The notes below the pieces were generated by a model. It saw only the letters and a list, made by a program, of their open reading frames with translations. It was not told the origin of the DNA and searched no databases. From the NCBI GenBank assembly GCA_021804315.1, contig JAJZHX010000045.1:1-5015 (forward strand): a stretch of DNA of 5,015 nt, read 5' to 3'. Source of the DNA: a bacterium. GTDB lineage: Bacteria > Patescibacteriota > Saccharimonadia > Saccharimonadales > UBA4665. This document shows positions 1-4,965 of this stretch, piece by piece. Position 1 is the first letter of the stretch; each line of letters begins with the position of its first letter. A program made the translations under genes and the position numbers.

Positions 1-670
1 GTAAACCAATTAAATAGCCGGCCAAGGCTGTCCCTATGCCTATAAAGACCATTTCAATAGAACTCTTTAAGGGATTCCCCATAGTTGTTTTAGCCTTGTA
101 AACGCCAACTACTGCTAGAATAATAATCGCCAGTATTAACGACACGATCAAGGCAACGTGAATATTGAGCCAAAAATAGGGAAGCAGAGGTAAAAAAGCT
201 CCAACTAGTGTCGAAGCACCAACATTAAAACTATAAACATAAACATCCTTCTTAATAATAGGCATTAGATTAAGCTCTTCCTTCATCATGGTATTTATCC
301 AAAGTTCTTTATCCGAAGTTATGTGCTTAACAATATCTTCAAGTAATTTTCCACTAAAACCTTTTTCTTTATAGATGTCTTCTATTTCTTGACGCTCAAT
401 TTCTGGAACATCTTTTATTTCTTGTTCTTCTTTAAGTCTCTCAGCATTATAATGATCTTTATCTGACATTTTAGAAGTGTAGGCGACGGCAGCCATAGAT
501 AAAGTTTCAGCTATAATCATTGCTAATGCTCCTGCAATAACAATTCTTGTCGATTTAGTAGCTGCCGATAATCCCAGTAGCAAACCCAGTACGCTAACTA
601 AACCATCTTGCCCACCAAGAATGACGTCAGACAGTTTGTTTCTTTTTTTATGCGGTTCATGACCTTCCAT
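1..670 (-). CDS. VIT1/CCC1-family iron/manganese transporter, 3' end cut by window edge
   Basis: This is a membrane transporter of the vacuolar iron transporter family; bacterial members are thought to export Fe2+ or Mn2+ from the cytoplasm. Reading from the ATG at 670 gives 223 residues with no stop. TM1 carries the signature GGQDGLVSVLGLLLGLSAA (residues 19-37) and TM2 follows at about 43-64. An acidic cytoplasmic metal-binding insert (about 70-138) holds many Glu residues and a Met-Met-Lys-Glu-Glu motif at 128-132. That motif matches the paired Met plus Glu metal ligands known from plant VIT1. TM3 (about 147-169), TM4 (about 171-191) and most of TM5 (from about 205) follow. Family members are usually about 230-260 aa, so only the last part is missing. 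No clear Shine-Dalgarno lies before the ATG; a TATCAT box at 677-682 ends six bases upstream of it, so the message could be nearly leaderless. No good -35 was found. Metal choice cannot be read from sequence. Confidence 0.9.
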   Translation of the reverse strand, partial: MEGHEPHKKRNKLSDVILGGQDGLVSVLGLLLGLSAATKSTRIVIAGALAMIIAETLSMAAVAYTSKMSDKDHYNAERLKEEQEIKDVPEIERQEIEDIYKEKGFSGKLLEDIVKHITSDKELWINTMMKEELNLMPIIKKDVYVYSFNVGASTLVGAFLPLLPYFWLNIHVALIVSLILAIIILAVVGVYKAKTTMGNPLKSSIEMVFIGIGTALAGYLIGL

Positions 671-806
671 CCTAATATGATAACAAATAATAACTCAAAA
701 TAAATAAGGTTGCCTCAAACACAAGATTCAAATGCTATTCTGGTGACCATAAGAGGCCCGATTTATAAACTTATTTATAGTGAAATACTGCGATAGAATA
801 AAATTC
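671..806. other. AT-rich intergenic spacer between toxin stop and VIT start
   Basis: This 136-nt spacer holds no credible ORF on either strand. Just after the toxin stop, the minus strand can form a weak all-AT hairpin (AGAAT-TTT-ATTCT), but it lacks a GC stem and a T-run, so I do not call a terminator. A TATCAT -10-like box lies at 677-682 before the VIT gene without a convincing -35. The toxin-antitoxin transcript may therefore read through into the transporter gene. Confidence 0.5.
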
Positions 807-1217
807 TTAAGTCAGTAGATGTATAGAGATGTTCTTTAAGCTAGAATAGGTGTCAACTAGTCTTTTATCAAAGGTAATGAAATCGGAACAACCATTTCTT
901 ATTGCTATACTAAGCTGAAGTGCATCTTCAAAGTCATTATTACGTATGTTATTAAAGGCCCACTCAAAATCTCCAGAATCCAGTGAAAGTATAGTGTAAT
1001 CTTCCAAAAATTGCCTTAGTACTGGTATGTCAACTCGTTGCTGACCAAAATAGTTGATTAGATGAGCAGTTAGTGATGAGATGCTTAATTTATCGCTGTA
1101 TTTAAATAGCAAATCTTTAGATAATTGCTGGTTCTGTCGTTCTAAGATAATTTCTAAAACTATATTGGCGTCTAGAAAAATGCTACTAGCTTGAGTATTT
1201 GTCAGTGATAGATTCAT
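807..1217 (-). CDS. PIN-domain ribonuclease toxin (VapC-like) of a toxin-antitoxin pair
   Basis: This 136-aa PIN-domain protein is the probable toxin partner of the Phd-like gene just upstream. PIN toxins are Mg2+/Mn2+-dependent RNases that cut tRNA, rRNA or mRNA. The first acidic residue is D16 in FLDANIVLE (14-22). Later acidic residues are E97/D98 in NDFEDALQ and D117 in FITFDKRL (113-120), the usual PIN C-terminal pattern. At the expected second acidic position, in SSLTAHLINYF (47-57), no Glu or Asp is seen; this occurs in some PIN subfamilies. The reading frame could extend to 1328, but I chose the ATG at 1217. It has a strong AAGGAG ribosome site 7 nt upstream, and the extra 37 residues would be antitoxin codons read out of frame, Arg-rich and unlike PIN proteins. 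The start lies inside the antitoxin gene (32-nt overlap), which suggests translational coupling. The RNA target is unknown. Confidence 0.85.
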   Translation of the reverse strand: MNLSLTNTQASSIFLDANIVLEIILERQNQQLSKDLLFKYSDKLSISSLTAHLINYFGQQRVDIPVLRQFLEDYTILSLDSGDFEWAFNNIRNNDFEDALQLSIAIRNGCSDFITFDKRLVDTYSSLKNISIHLLT

Positions 1218-1452
1218 GGTACAGCTCCTTAACAGACTTATTGGGGTTAAAAGGTGACGCCTTCTTAGGTGCTGCTTCAAACGCTTGTAAACCAGCAAGT
1301 TTTTGATTGTGCTTGTTTGCTGAAGCATTCATAGCGCTCAGACGTACAGGCTTCTTAAAACGATGCTGGACAATAATATCTTCACCATTTATTACCCGGT
1401 CAAGAATTTCGTCCATATTTTGTCTTAAATCTTTTGCGCCAATTGTTTTCAT
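1186..1452 (-). CDS. Phd/YefM-like antitoxin
   Basis: This 88-aa protein has the layout of Phd/YefM antitoxins. An N-terminal DNA-binding and dimerisation part begins MKTIGAKDLRQNMDEILDRV (1-20), and a strand follows around GEDIIVQHRFKKPVRLSAM. The C-terminal half (about 55-88) is polar, lacks predicted core structure, and probably wraps around the PIN toxin. In this family the antitoxin neutralises the toxin and represses its own promoter, with the toxin as co-repressor. It is the first gene of the pair, overlaps the toxin start by 32 nt and ends in TAG. A promoter-like TTGACA/TAAACT pair with a 14-bp palindrome in the spacer lies directly upstream. Only a weak GGAG sits next to the ATG, too close for a normal ribosome site, so the mRNA may be leaderless. 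Pairing of a Phd-type antitoxin with a PIN toxin is common. Confidence 0.85.
   Translation of the reverse strand: MKTIGAKDLRQNMDEILDRVINGEDIIVQHRFKKPVRLSAMNASANKHNQKLAGLQAFEAAPKKASPFNPNKSVKELYHESITDKYSS
1225..1230 (-). promoter_or_regulatory. Ribosome binding site that fixes the toxin start
   Basis: AAGGAG on the minus strand lies 7 nt before the ATG at 1217, inside the antitoxin coding sequence. It is among the better Shine-Dalgarno matches in the window and rules in favour of the 136-aa toxin over the 173-aa reading. Confidence 0.75.
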
Positions 1453-1458
1453 GCTCCA

Positions 1459-1487
1459 AGTTTAACTTAAGTTAACCCCGATGTCAA
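1459..1487 (-). promoter_or_regulatory. Probable toxin-antitoxin promoter
   Basis: On the minus strand there is a perfect -35 TTGACA (1482-1487), a 17-nt spacer, and a -10 TAAACT (1459-1464, 4 of 6 consensus bases). Only six bases separate the -10 from the antitoxin ATG, which puts the expected transcription start at or next to the start codon and implies a leaderless or near-leaderless message. Confidence 0.6.
1462..1475. promoter_or_regulatory. 14-bp perfect palindrome, probable antitoxin operator
   Basis: TTAACTTAAGTTAA is a perfect palindrome that occupies most of the promoter spacer and part of the -10 box. Phd-family antitoxins typically bind short palindromes overlapping their own promoter, so it is a natural autoregulatory operator. 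The assignment rests on position and symmetry only. Confidence 0.6.
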
Positions 1488-1659
1488 AAAAAGTTTTAAT
1501 TGGAGGCTAGAGATACTAGTACTTATTTCGTCTCAATAAGTGACTGCTTGATGGTTCGCCTTTCGACTCATCTTCGTAGCTTTTTAAAATGATACTTGGC
1601 AAATGGTACGTAGTCCCCAATAGCCTTCTCCATTTTTGCACCATTATGCTCAGTTTTAG

Positions 1660-2994
1660 TTACCTTAGACATAGTCTAATTATGCATATAGAATTTGAAG
1701 CCTTGAATGGGTCATCTTCCACAGAAATATACCTGTAAAGCGGACTAATATCTAAACTTATAAAGTTGTGCTGTTTAATGTCATAAACAAAGCCTCTAGG
1801 GAAGATTAGATTCTGGTATTTTTGTTTAAGTTCAAGATTAGCATCTGACCATTGTTTTGCCACATTTCTCATAAAGCTGAGGGCGTATTCAATTGAGGAT
1901 TCGCTAAGGGTTTGTTCCTGTTCTAGGAGGTCTAGGGATTGTTTGAGGTCGAGTTTCTCGCTGTCAAGTGAATCAACAACTTCTTTCTTTTCTTCCTCAC
2001 TAATTTTGCCACTTATAAATTGTTTGATAGCACTTGCTCTAATATCGGCATTTTCATTCAATTTATCTCTAAACTCAGCTATTTCTTTATTAATAACGCC
2101 AAGTTGTTCTACTGCTTGTTTACTTAGATTATCTTTCATCTTCTTAACTGTTTCTGGTGCAGGTCCTATGGTTTTTAGATACTGCTCAAACTCGGCATGG
2201 AATGTCTTAGTCATTACTGAACCAACCCCACGACATGTTTTTCGTCCACAAAAGTATCTAGGGCTATCGCAGGGGGCAGAACCAGTCATTGGCAAGTTAC
2301 AGTTAACGCACAATATAAATCGTCTTAATGGGTATATTTCGCTATTAACTGAGTGCTTAATACCAATTAGGTATTCTTTGTTTTTGGATTTAATAATATG
2401 CTGATTGCGCCAGTACGCATCTTTGGTTATTAAACCTTCGTGTTTGCCATCAACTAGCTCATAGTCTGTAAACCAATCGTGTACATATCCAGCGTATTCT
2501 GGGCGTATTAGCATCTTATGTAGGGTTTCCTGGCTTAGGTGTTTGCCTTTGCGGTTCTTGATGCCTTTTGAGGCTGCGTACCTTATTAGAGCTGCTTCAG
2601 TGATATCTCCTTGGTTAAATCGCATAAGTAGGTCTGTAATCTTCTCAGCTTCCTCATTAGGCTGCATTGATGGTCTTGGTTGGCCTTCACTATTGGATAC
2701 TTTAACCATTCTGTAGCCACGAATTGCTTTATGCTGCCAATATCCTTGTTGGGCTAAACGCCTCATATTATCTACGACTGTATCTCGCTTGTTTTCGTTA
2801 TCTAGCTGCCCAACCATTACATAGAGATTCTCCATAAACCTACCCATTGGCGAGGAGTCAAATGGCTCTGTGACAGAGCGGACTTCTATACCTCTTGAAG
2901 CCAAAACTGACCTCATACCAATAACATAGCTATCTAAATCCCTAGAAGCCCTATTCATCTTATAAACCAAGACGTAATCTATTGAACCCTTCAT
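1660..2994 (-). CDS. Serine recombinase (resolvase/invertase superfamily), main body of a frameshifted gene
   Basis: This is the larger intact part of a long serine recombinase, which catalyses site-specific DNA integration, excision or inversion. The 444 residues from the ATG at 2994 begin inside the resolvase domain. They keep the catalytic-arginine block YKMNRASRD (11-19) and the helix-E region ENKRDTVVDNMRRLAQQGYW (67-86). The Recombinase domain follows at about 88-200, then a zinc ribbon with C229-xx-C232, C242, C249 and C254, and a charged coiled coil (about 283-362). The catalytic serine and first strand lie upstream in another frame at 3078-3218. Upstream in this frame, without an ATG, codons for VIRWFYDEAKSGKNTERE continue the resolvase domain to about 3081. 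Restoring one base gives a protein of about 519 aa, normal for the family. The last 20 or so residues look unconserved. As read, this part alone lacks the nucleophile and should be inactive. Part of its coiled-coil coding sequence (1933-1982) recurs inverted at the right edge. Confidence 0.88.
   Translation of the reverse strand: MKGSIDYVLVYKMNRASRDLDSYVIGMRSVLASRGIEVRSVTEPFDSSPMGRFMENLYVMVGQLDNENKRDTVVDNMRRLAQQGYWQHKAIRGYRMVKVSNSEGQPRPSMQPNEEAEKITDLLMRFNQGDITEAALIRYAASKGIKNRKGKHLSQETLHKMLIRPEYAGYVHDWFTDYELVDGKHEGLITKDAYWRNQHIIKSKNKEYLIGIKHSVNSEIYPLRRFILCVNCNLPMTGSAPCDSPRYFCGRKTCRGVGSVMTKTFHAEFEQYLKTIGPAPETVKKMKDNLSKQAVEQLGVINKEIAEFRDKLNENADIRASAIKQFISGKISEEEKKEVVDSLDSEKLDLKQSLDLLEQEQTLSESSIEYALSFMRNVAKQWSDANLELKQKYQNLIFPRGFVYDIKQHNFISLDISPLYRYISVEDDPFKASNSICIIRLCLR
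1933..1982. repeat. Left arm of a 50-bp inverted repeat
   Basis: This stretch of the main recombinase gene matches 4966-5015 in inverted orientation at 48 of 50 positions. The two arms enclose about 3 kb, including the recombinase front half and the whole permease/Cys-rich/SHOCT operon. The right arm reaches the window edge, so the repeat is probably longer than what is seen. Confidence 0.9.
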
Positions 2995-3077
2995 CTTCAG
3001 GGCTAACTTTAGGAGGTTTTGTAGTTCCTCTCGTTCAGTATTCTTACCAGACTTAGCTTCGTCATAAAACCATCTTA

Positions 3078-3218
3078 TTACCCTAAACCATTAGTTTTGG
3101 CATAAGATTCTATGGCAGCACGTTGGTTATGCTTTGACTCTCCTTGGATTTGCCCTTTATCCGAGATGCGTAAGTATCCTAAGGCTGCTTTTGTAGGTGC
3201 TTTAGGTTTATCTGTCAT
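3078..3218 (-). pseudogene. N-terminal fragment of the serine recombinase, cut off by a frameshift
   Basis: From the ATG at 3218 the frame reads 46 residues and stops at a double TAA (3080-3075). It carries the resolvase start GYLRISDKGQIQGESKHNQR (14-33), with R17 and the nucleophile S19, followed by the helix NQRAAIESYAKTNGLG. Right after the GGG at 3081-3083, the protein similarity continues in the other frame as VIRWFYDEAKSG. Adding one G to that run gives a seamless NGLGVIRWFYDE. The break is therefore a single missing base in a short homopolymer, either a real mutation or a sequencing/assembly error. The sequence before the stop does not form a classic slippery heptamer, so programmed frameshifting is unlikely. 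No strong ribosome site precedes the ATG. Confidence 0.85.
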
Positions 3219-3239
3219 GTAATTTACTCTATTTGCTCA

Positions 3240-3256
3240 GTAAGCAATAAGCTTAC
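3240..3256. promoter_or_regulatory. Inverted repeat at the recombinase transcript start
   Basis: GTAAGC (3240-3245) and GCTTAC (3251-3256) form a perfect 6-bp inverted repeat around a 5-nt spacer. It begins about where transcription from the promoter just upstream should start, so it could be a repressor operator or a small 5' hairpin in the mRNA. Confidence 0.35.
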
Positions 3257-3262
3257 ACTTAT

Positions 3263-3291
3263 ATTTTAATTTCACCTCTATACTTTCTCAA
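3263..3291 (-). promoter_or_regulatory. Probable promoter of the serine recombinase
   Basis: On the minus strand, -35 TTGAGA (3286-3291, 5 of 6 consensus) and -10 TAAAAT (3263-3268, 5 of 6) are separated by exactly 17 nt. Transcription would start near 3256, giving a leader of about 37 nt before the ATG at 3218. Its presence shows that the recombinase need not depend on the metal operon upstream. Confidence 0.6.
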
Positions 3292-3355
3292 CTATTTATA
3301 AGGCGTGAACAGAGTGAATTAAATAAGATGAATGGCAGTTATGAGTAAGTAGAGC

Positions 3356-3592
3356 TTAACTCTTCAAGTCCTTATTTAGCTGCTCGAACTGTTCTTTAGA
3401 AATCTCTCCTTTAGCATATCGTTCTTTTGCAATATCTAGTGGGTCATATTTTTGTTGATTGCCAAAACCATGACCTTTAAGTAGCTTAACTATAAAAACA
3501 GCTATAATAGCAAAAGATAATAGCCAAAACATCATCATTAAAATACCAAAGCCCCAGTCTCGTCCATCCATCATTGGCCCATAGTAATACAT
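3356..3592 (-). CDS. Small SHOCT-domain membrane protein
   Basis: This 78-aa protein has a Met/Tyr/Gly-rich N-terminus (MYYYGPMMDGRDWG, 1-14), one hydrophobic helix at about 15-37, and a C-terminal SHOCT domain at about 48-77 (YDPLDIAKERYAKGEISKEQ within it). SHOCT is a short C-terminal domain probably used for oligomerisation. Small membrane SHOCT proteins often sit beside heavy-metal and copper genes, but their biochemical job is not known. It is the last gene of the permease operon, 28 nt after the Cys-rich gene. The ATG at 3592 has a G-rich ribosome site (GGGGGA) 7 nt upstream, which supports this start. The extra-membrane Met residues (M1, M7, M8) could contact soft metals; this is inference. 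No terminator-like hairpin with a T-run is visible between its stop and the recombinase promoter. Confidence 0.85.
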   Translation of the reverse strand: MYYYGPMMDGRDWGFGILMMMFWLLSFAIIAVFIVKLLKGHGFGNQQKYDPLDIAKERYAKGEISKEQFEQLNKDLKS

Positions 3593-3599
3593 AAGTTAA

Positions 3600-3605
3600 T
3601 CCCCC
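3600..3605 (-). promoter_or_regulatory. G-rich ribosome binding site of the SHOCT gene
   Basis: GGGGGA on the minus strand lies 7 nt before the ATG at 3592. It is an imperfect Shine-Dalgarno, but at normal spacing. Confidence 0.5.
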
Positions 3606-3614
3606 AACTTTTAG

Positions 3615-3643
3615 TATATACTACTGAGCTTTGTTTCGTTCAA
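3615..3643 (-). promoter_or_regulatory. Possible internal promoter before the SHOCT gene
   Basis: TTGAAC (3638-3643) and TATATA (3615-3620) lie 17 nt apart on the minus strand; an overlapping TATACT would give a 19-nt spacing. The -10 lies within the 12-bp perfect palindrome TAGTATATACTA (3612-3623), which also contains the stop codon of the Cys-rich gene. It could let the SHOCT gene be expressed apart from the permease, but AT-rich sequence yields such matches easily. Confidence 0.3.
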
Positions 3644-3776
3644 CTGATAACTTGGTAATTTCAAGGTTACAACTATGATGGCTCTTGCACCAGGATTCAC
3701 ATTTTTTAGCAATTGTTTTATTCGAGTAGTGTAGACCGCATACTGAGCATTGATAAGTTTTGGGTTTAATGGCCAT
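3621..3776 (-). CDS. 51-aa Cys-rich, probably metal-binding small protein
   Basis: I do not know a named family for this protein. It begins MAIKPKTYQCSVCGLHYSNK (1-20). Its cysteines are C10-xx-C13, C26-xxx-C30 and C36, with H33/H34 in the second cluster. This resembles a small zinc-finger or soft-metal site. It is cytoplasmic by composition, with no signal peptide or membrane segment. Three points support a real gene despite the small size: an AGGAAGG ribosome site 8 nt before the ATG, an 11-nt overlap with the permease stop typical of coupled translation, and a sensible protein composition throughout. It lies between the permease and SHOCT genes, 28 nt before the latter. From context it may deliver metal to the permease or sense it, but that is inference. 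Alternatives are a DNA-binding zinc finger or a structural partner of the permease. Confidence 0.75.
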   Translation of the reverse strand: MAIKPKTYQCSVCGLHYSNKTIAKKCESWCKSHHSCNLEITKLSVERNKAQ

Positions 3777-4926
3777 GAGAATGGCCTTCCTGTGGTTTTT
3801 TCATCATTTTTATCATCATAGGACCTCCAGTTCTTAGAAATCTATAAATCAATGCGCCAGCTAGTAACAAGAAAATGACATCTAAGATACTTGTATAATT
3901 AAAACTAATATGGGCTTCCAAAACTTTGGCATTTCTAATATGTGGAGCTAGGTGAAAGACAGCAAATATGCCCTCAACTAAATATCCAGCACCAGCCATA
4001 GCAACATAGAACGTGCCAAAAATAAACGTAGCCATTTTGAAGCCATAGTATTTTTTGTAGATACGCAGAATCGGAAAGACAATTAAATCGGCAAAGATGA
4101 AGCTCACAACTCCACCAAATGATATACCCCCATTCCAAAGAACTGCCGCAAGTGGAACATTACCGACACTACAGACGAATGAAATAACAGCTATTAAAGG
4201 TCCAACTAATGGTCCCCAGATAATAGACAGCGTATGGTTATTGGTAAAAAACAATTTCTGCCACCATGACTGCGGAATCCAAGCAGCCAAAGCACCAGCT
4301 ATCAGCAATCCTAAGACTATATCTGTCCAGATACTGGACCAGTCCATCATAAAGTAATGGCTTGTAGCAGTTTTACCTTTATCTGACTTTAGTTTTTGCC
4401 AAATTGAAGCATCACCTTCAACTGACATGTCATGCATAGCAGCATGACCTTCCATGCGACCAGCAACACCTTTCTCGGCTTGTTTTCTAGCAGCATTTAC
4501 TAATCTTGGTGTTAGGAACAATCTGAACAAGACCGCCAGGATAATTATCATTACAGGACCACCGATAAATTCAGCAGCAGTGAACTGCCAGCCTAGTAAG
4601 ACGACCATAATGACACCCAACTCAATTACAAGATTGGTTGAAGCTATTTCAAAAGCCATTACTGCTGTGAAATCAGCACCTTTACGAAACAGTGAACGAG
4701 CTAAAGCAACAGCTGCGTAGGAACAAGAAGATGAAGCTGCCCCAAGTCCACTGGCGATAGCCAGAGTCTTGGGCTTATCATCAGGCAGCAGTTTACTCAT
4801 CTGTCTGTGTGATATAACCGCTTGAACTGCTCCAGATAATATAAAGCCCAGTATTAGAGGCCATAGAATCTCCCAGCCCATAGCAAGGGAGGTGTATAGA
4901 GCGTGGCCTATAGCGTGGGAAAGCAT
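3766..4926 (-). CDS. COG0701/DUF318-like permease, probable metal-ion or metalloid efflux
   Basis: This multi-spanning inner-membrane permease resembles the COG0701 (DUF318/ArsP-like) superfamily; relatives include predicted Cu/Zn efflux transporters and the organoarsenical exporter ArsP. From the ATG at 4926 it has 386 residues. Two internally related Cys motifs stand out, SSSCSYAA (65-72) and FVCSVGNVPLAAVLW (250-264), each beside a transmembrane helix, as expected for the two-fold repeat of this family. The central loop has MEGHAAMHDM (158-167), and the C-terminus is KKPQEGHSHGH; both are Met/His-rich and suit soft-metal binding. About eight to nine hydrophobic segments are visible. The frame continues upstream to a GTG at 4980, but those codons lie partly in a recombinase remnant, so I prefer 4926 (4881 is also possible). 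No Shine-Dalgarno precedes 4926. TACAAT and TATATT -10-like boxes lie at 4953-4958 and 4946-4951 without a good -35. It heads the operon with the Cys-rich and SHOCT genes. Substrate is unproven. Confidence 0.85.
   Translation of the reverse strand: MLSHAIGHALYTSLAMGWEILWPLILGFILSGAVQAVISHRQMSKLLPDDKPKTLAIASGLGAASSSCSYAAVALARSLFRKGADFTAVMAFEIASTNLVIELGVIMVVLLGWQFTAAEFIGGPVMIIILAVLFRLFLTPRLVNAARKQAEKGVAGRMEGHAAMHDMSVEGDASIWQKLKSDKGKTATSHYFMMDWSSIWTDIVLGLLIAGALAAWIPQSWWQKLFFTNNHTLSIIWGPLVGPLIAVISFVCSVGNVPLAAVLWNGGISFGGVVSFIFADLIVFPILRIYKKYYGFKMATFIFGTFYVAMAGAGYLVEGIFAVFHLAPHIRNAKVLEAHISFNYTSILDVIFLLLAGALIYRFLRTGGPMMIKMMKKPQEGHSHGH
3785..3791 (-). promoter_or_regulatory. Ribosome binding site of the Cys-rich gene, inside the permease end
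   Basis: AGGAAGG on the minus strand lies 8 nt before the ATG at 3776. The same bases encode part of the permease C-terminal QEGHSHGH tail. This decides the start of the small gene. Confidence 0.65.
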
Positions 4927-4965
4927 ACACAAATGGTAACAAAAAAATATAGATTGTACGACTTT

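Noticed and set aside
710..752. tRNA-like look (TTCAAAT loop followed by ...GACCA)
   Set aside because: The bases flanking TTCAAAT do not pair into a T stem, and no acceptor, D or anticodon arm can be drawn.
787..806. Terminator after the toxin gene
   Set aside because: The only hairpin is AT-only (AGAAT-TTT-ATTCT) and is not followed by a T-run.
1218..1328. Upstream extension of the toxin reading frame (37 extra residues from an ATG at 1328)
   Set aside because: It is the antitoxin gene read in another frame, gives an Arg-rich non-PIN sequence, and the strong AAGGAG site supports the ATG at 1217.
1943..2404. Plus-strand open frame of 153 codons
   Set aside because: It is antisense to the recombinase, Ser/Leu-rich low-quality protein, with no ribosome site and no recognisable domain.
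3075..3089. Programmed ribosomal frameshift in the recombinase
   Set aside because: The bases before the double stop do not form an X XXY YYZ slippery site that re-pairs in the -1 frame; a lost G in a run is simpler.
3233..3748. Octamer TACTGAGC at 3622-3629 and 3741-3748 (plus) and 3240-3233 (minus)
   Set aside because: Spacing and orientation are irregular and two copies fall in coding or stop-codon sequence; most likely chance.
3771..3786. GGCCAT/ATGGCC inverted repeat at the permease stop and Cys-rich start
   Set aside because: It is explained by His/Gly codons of the permease tail overlapping the next start codon; a regulatory role has no further support.
4097..4357. Plus-strand open frame of 86 codons
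   Set aside because: It is antisense to the permease, whose protein is clearly the real product; no domain or start signal.
4454..4720. Plus-strand open frame of 88 codons
   Set aside because: It is antisense to the permease transmembrane segments; composition is a shadow of those codons.
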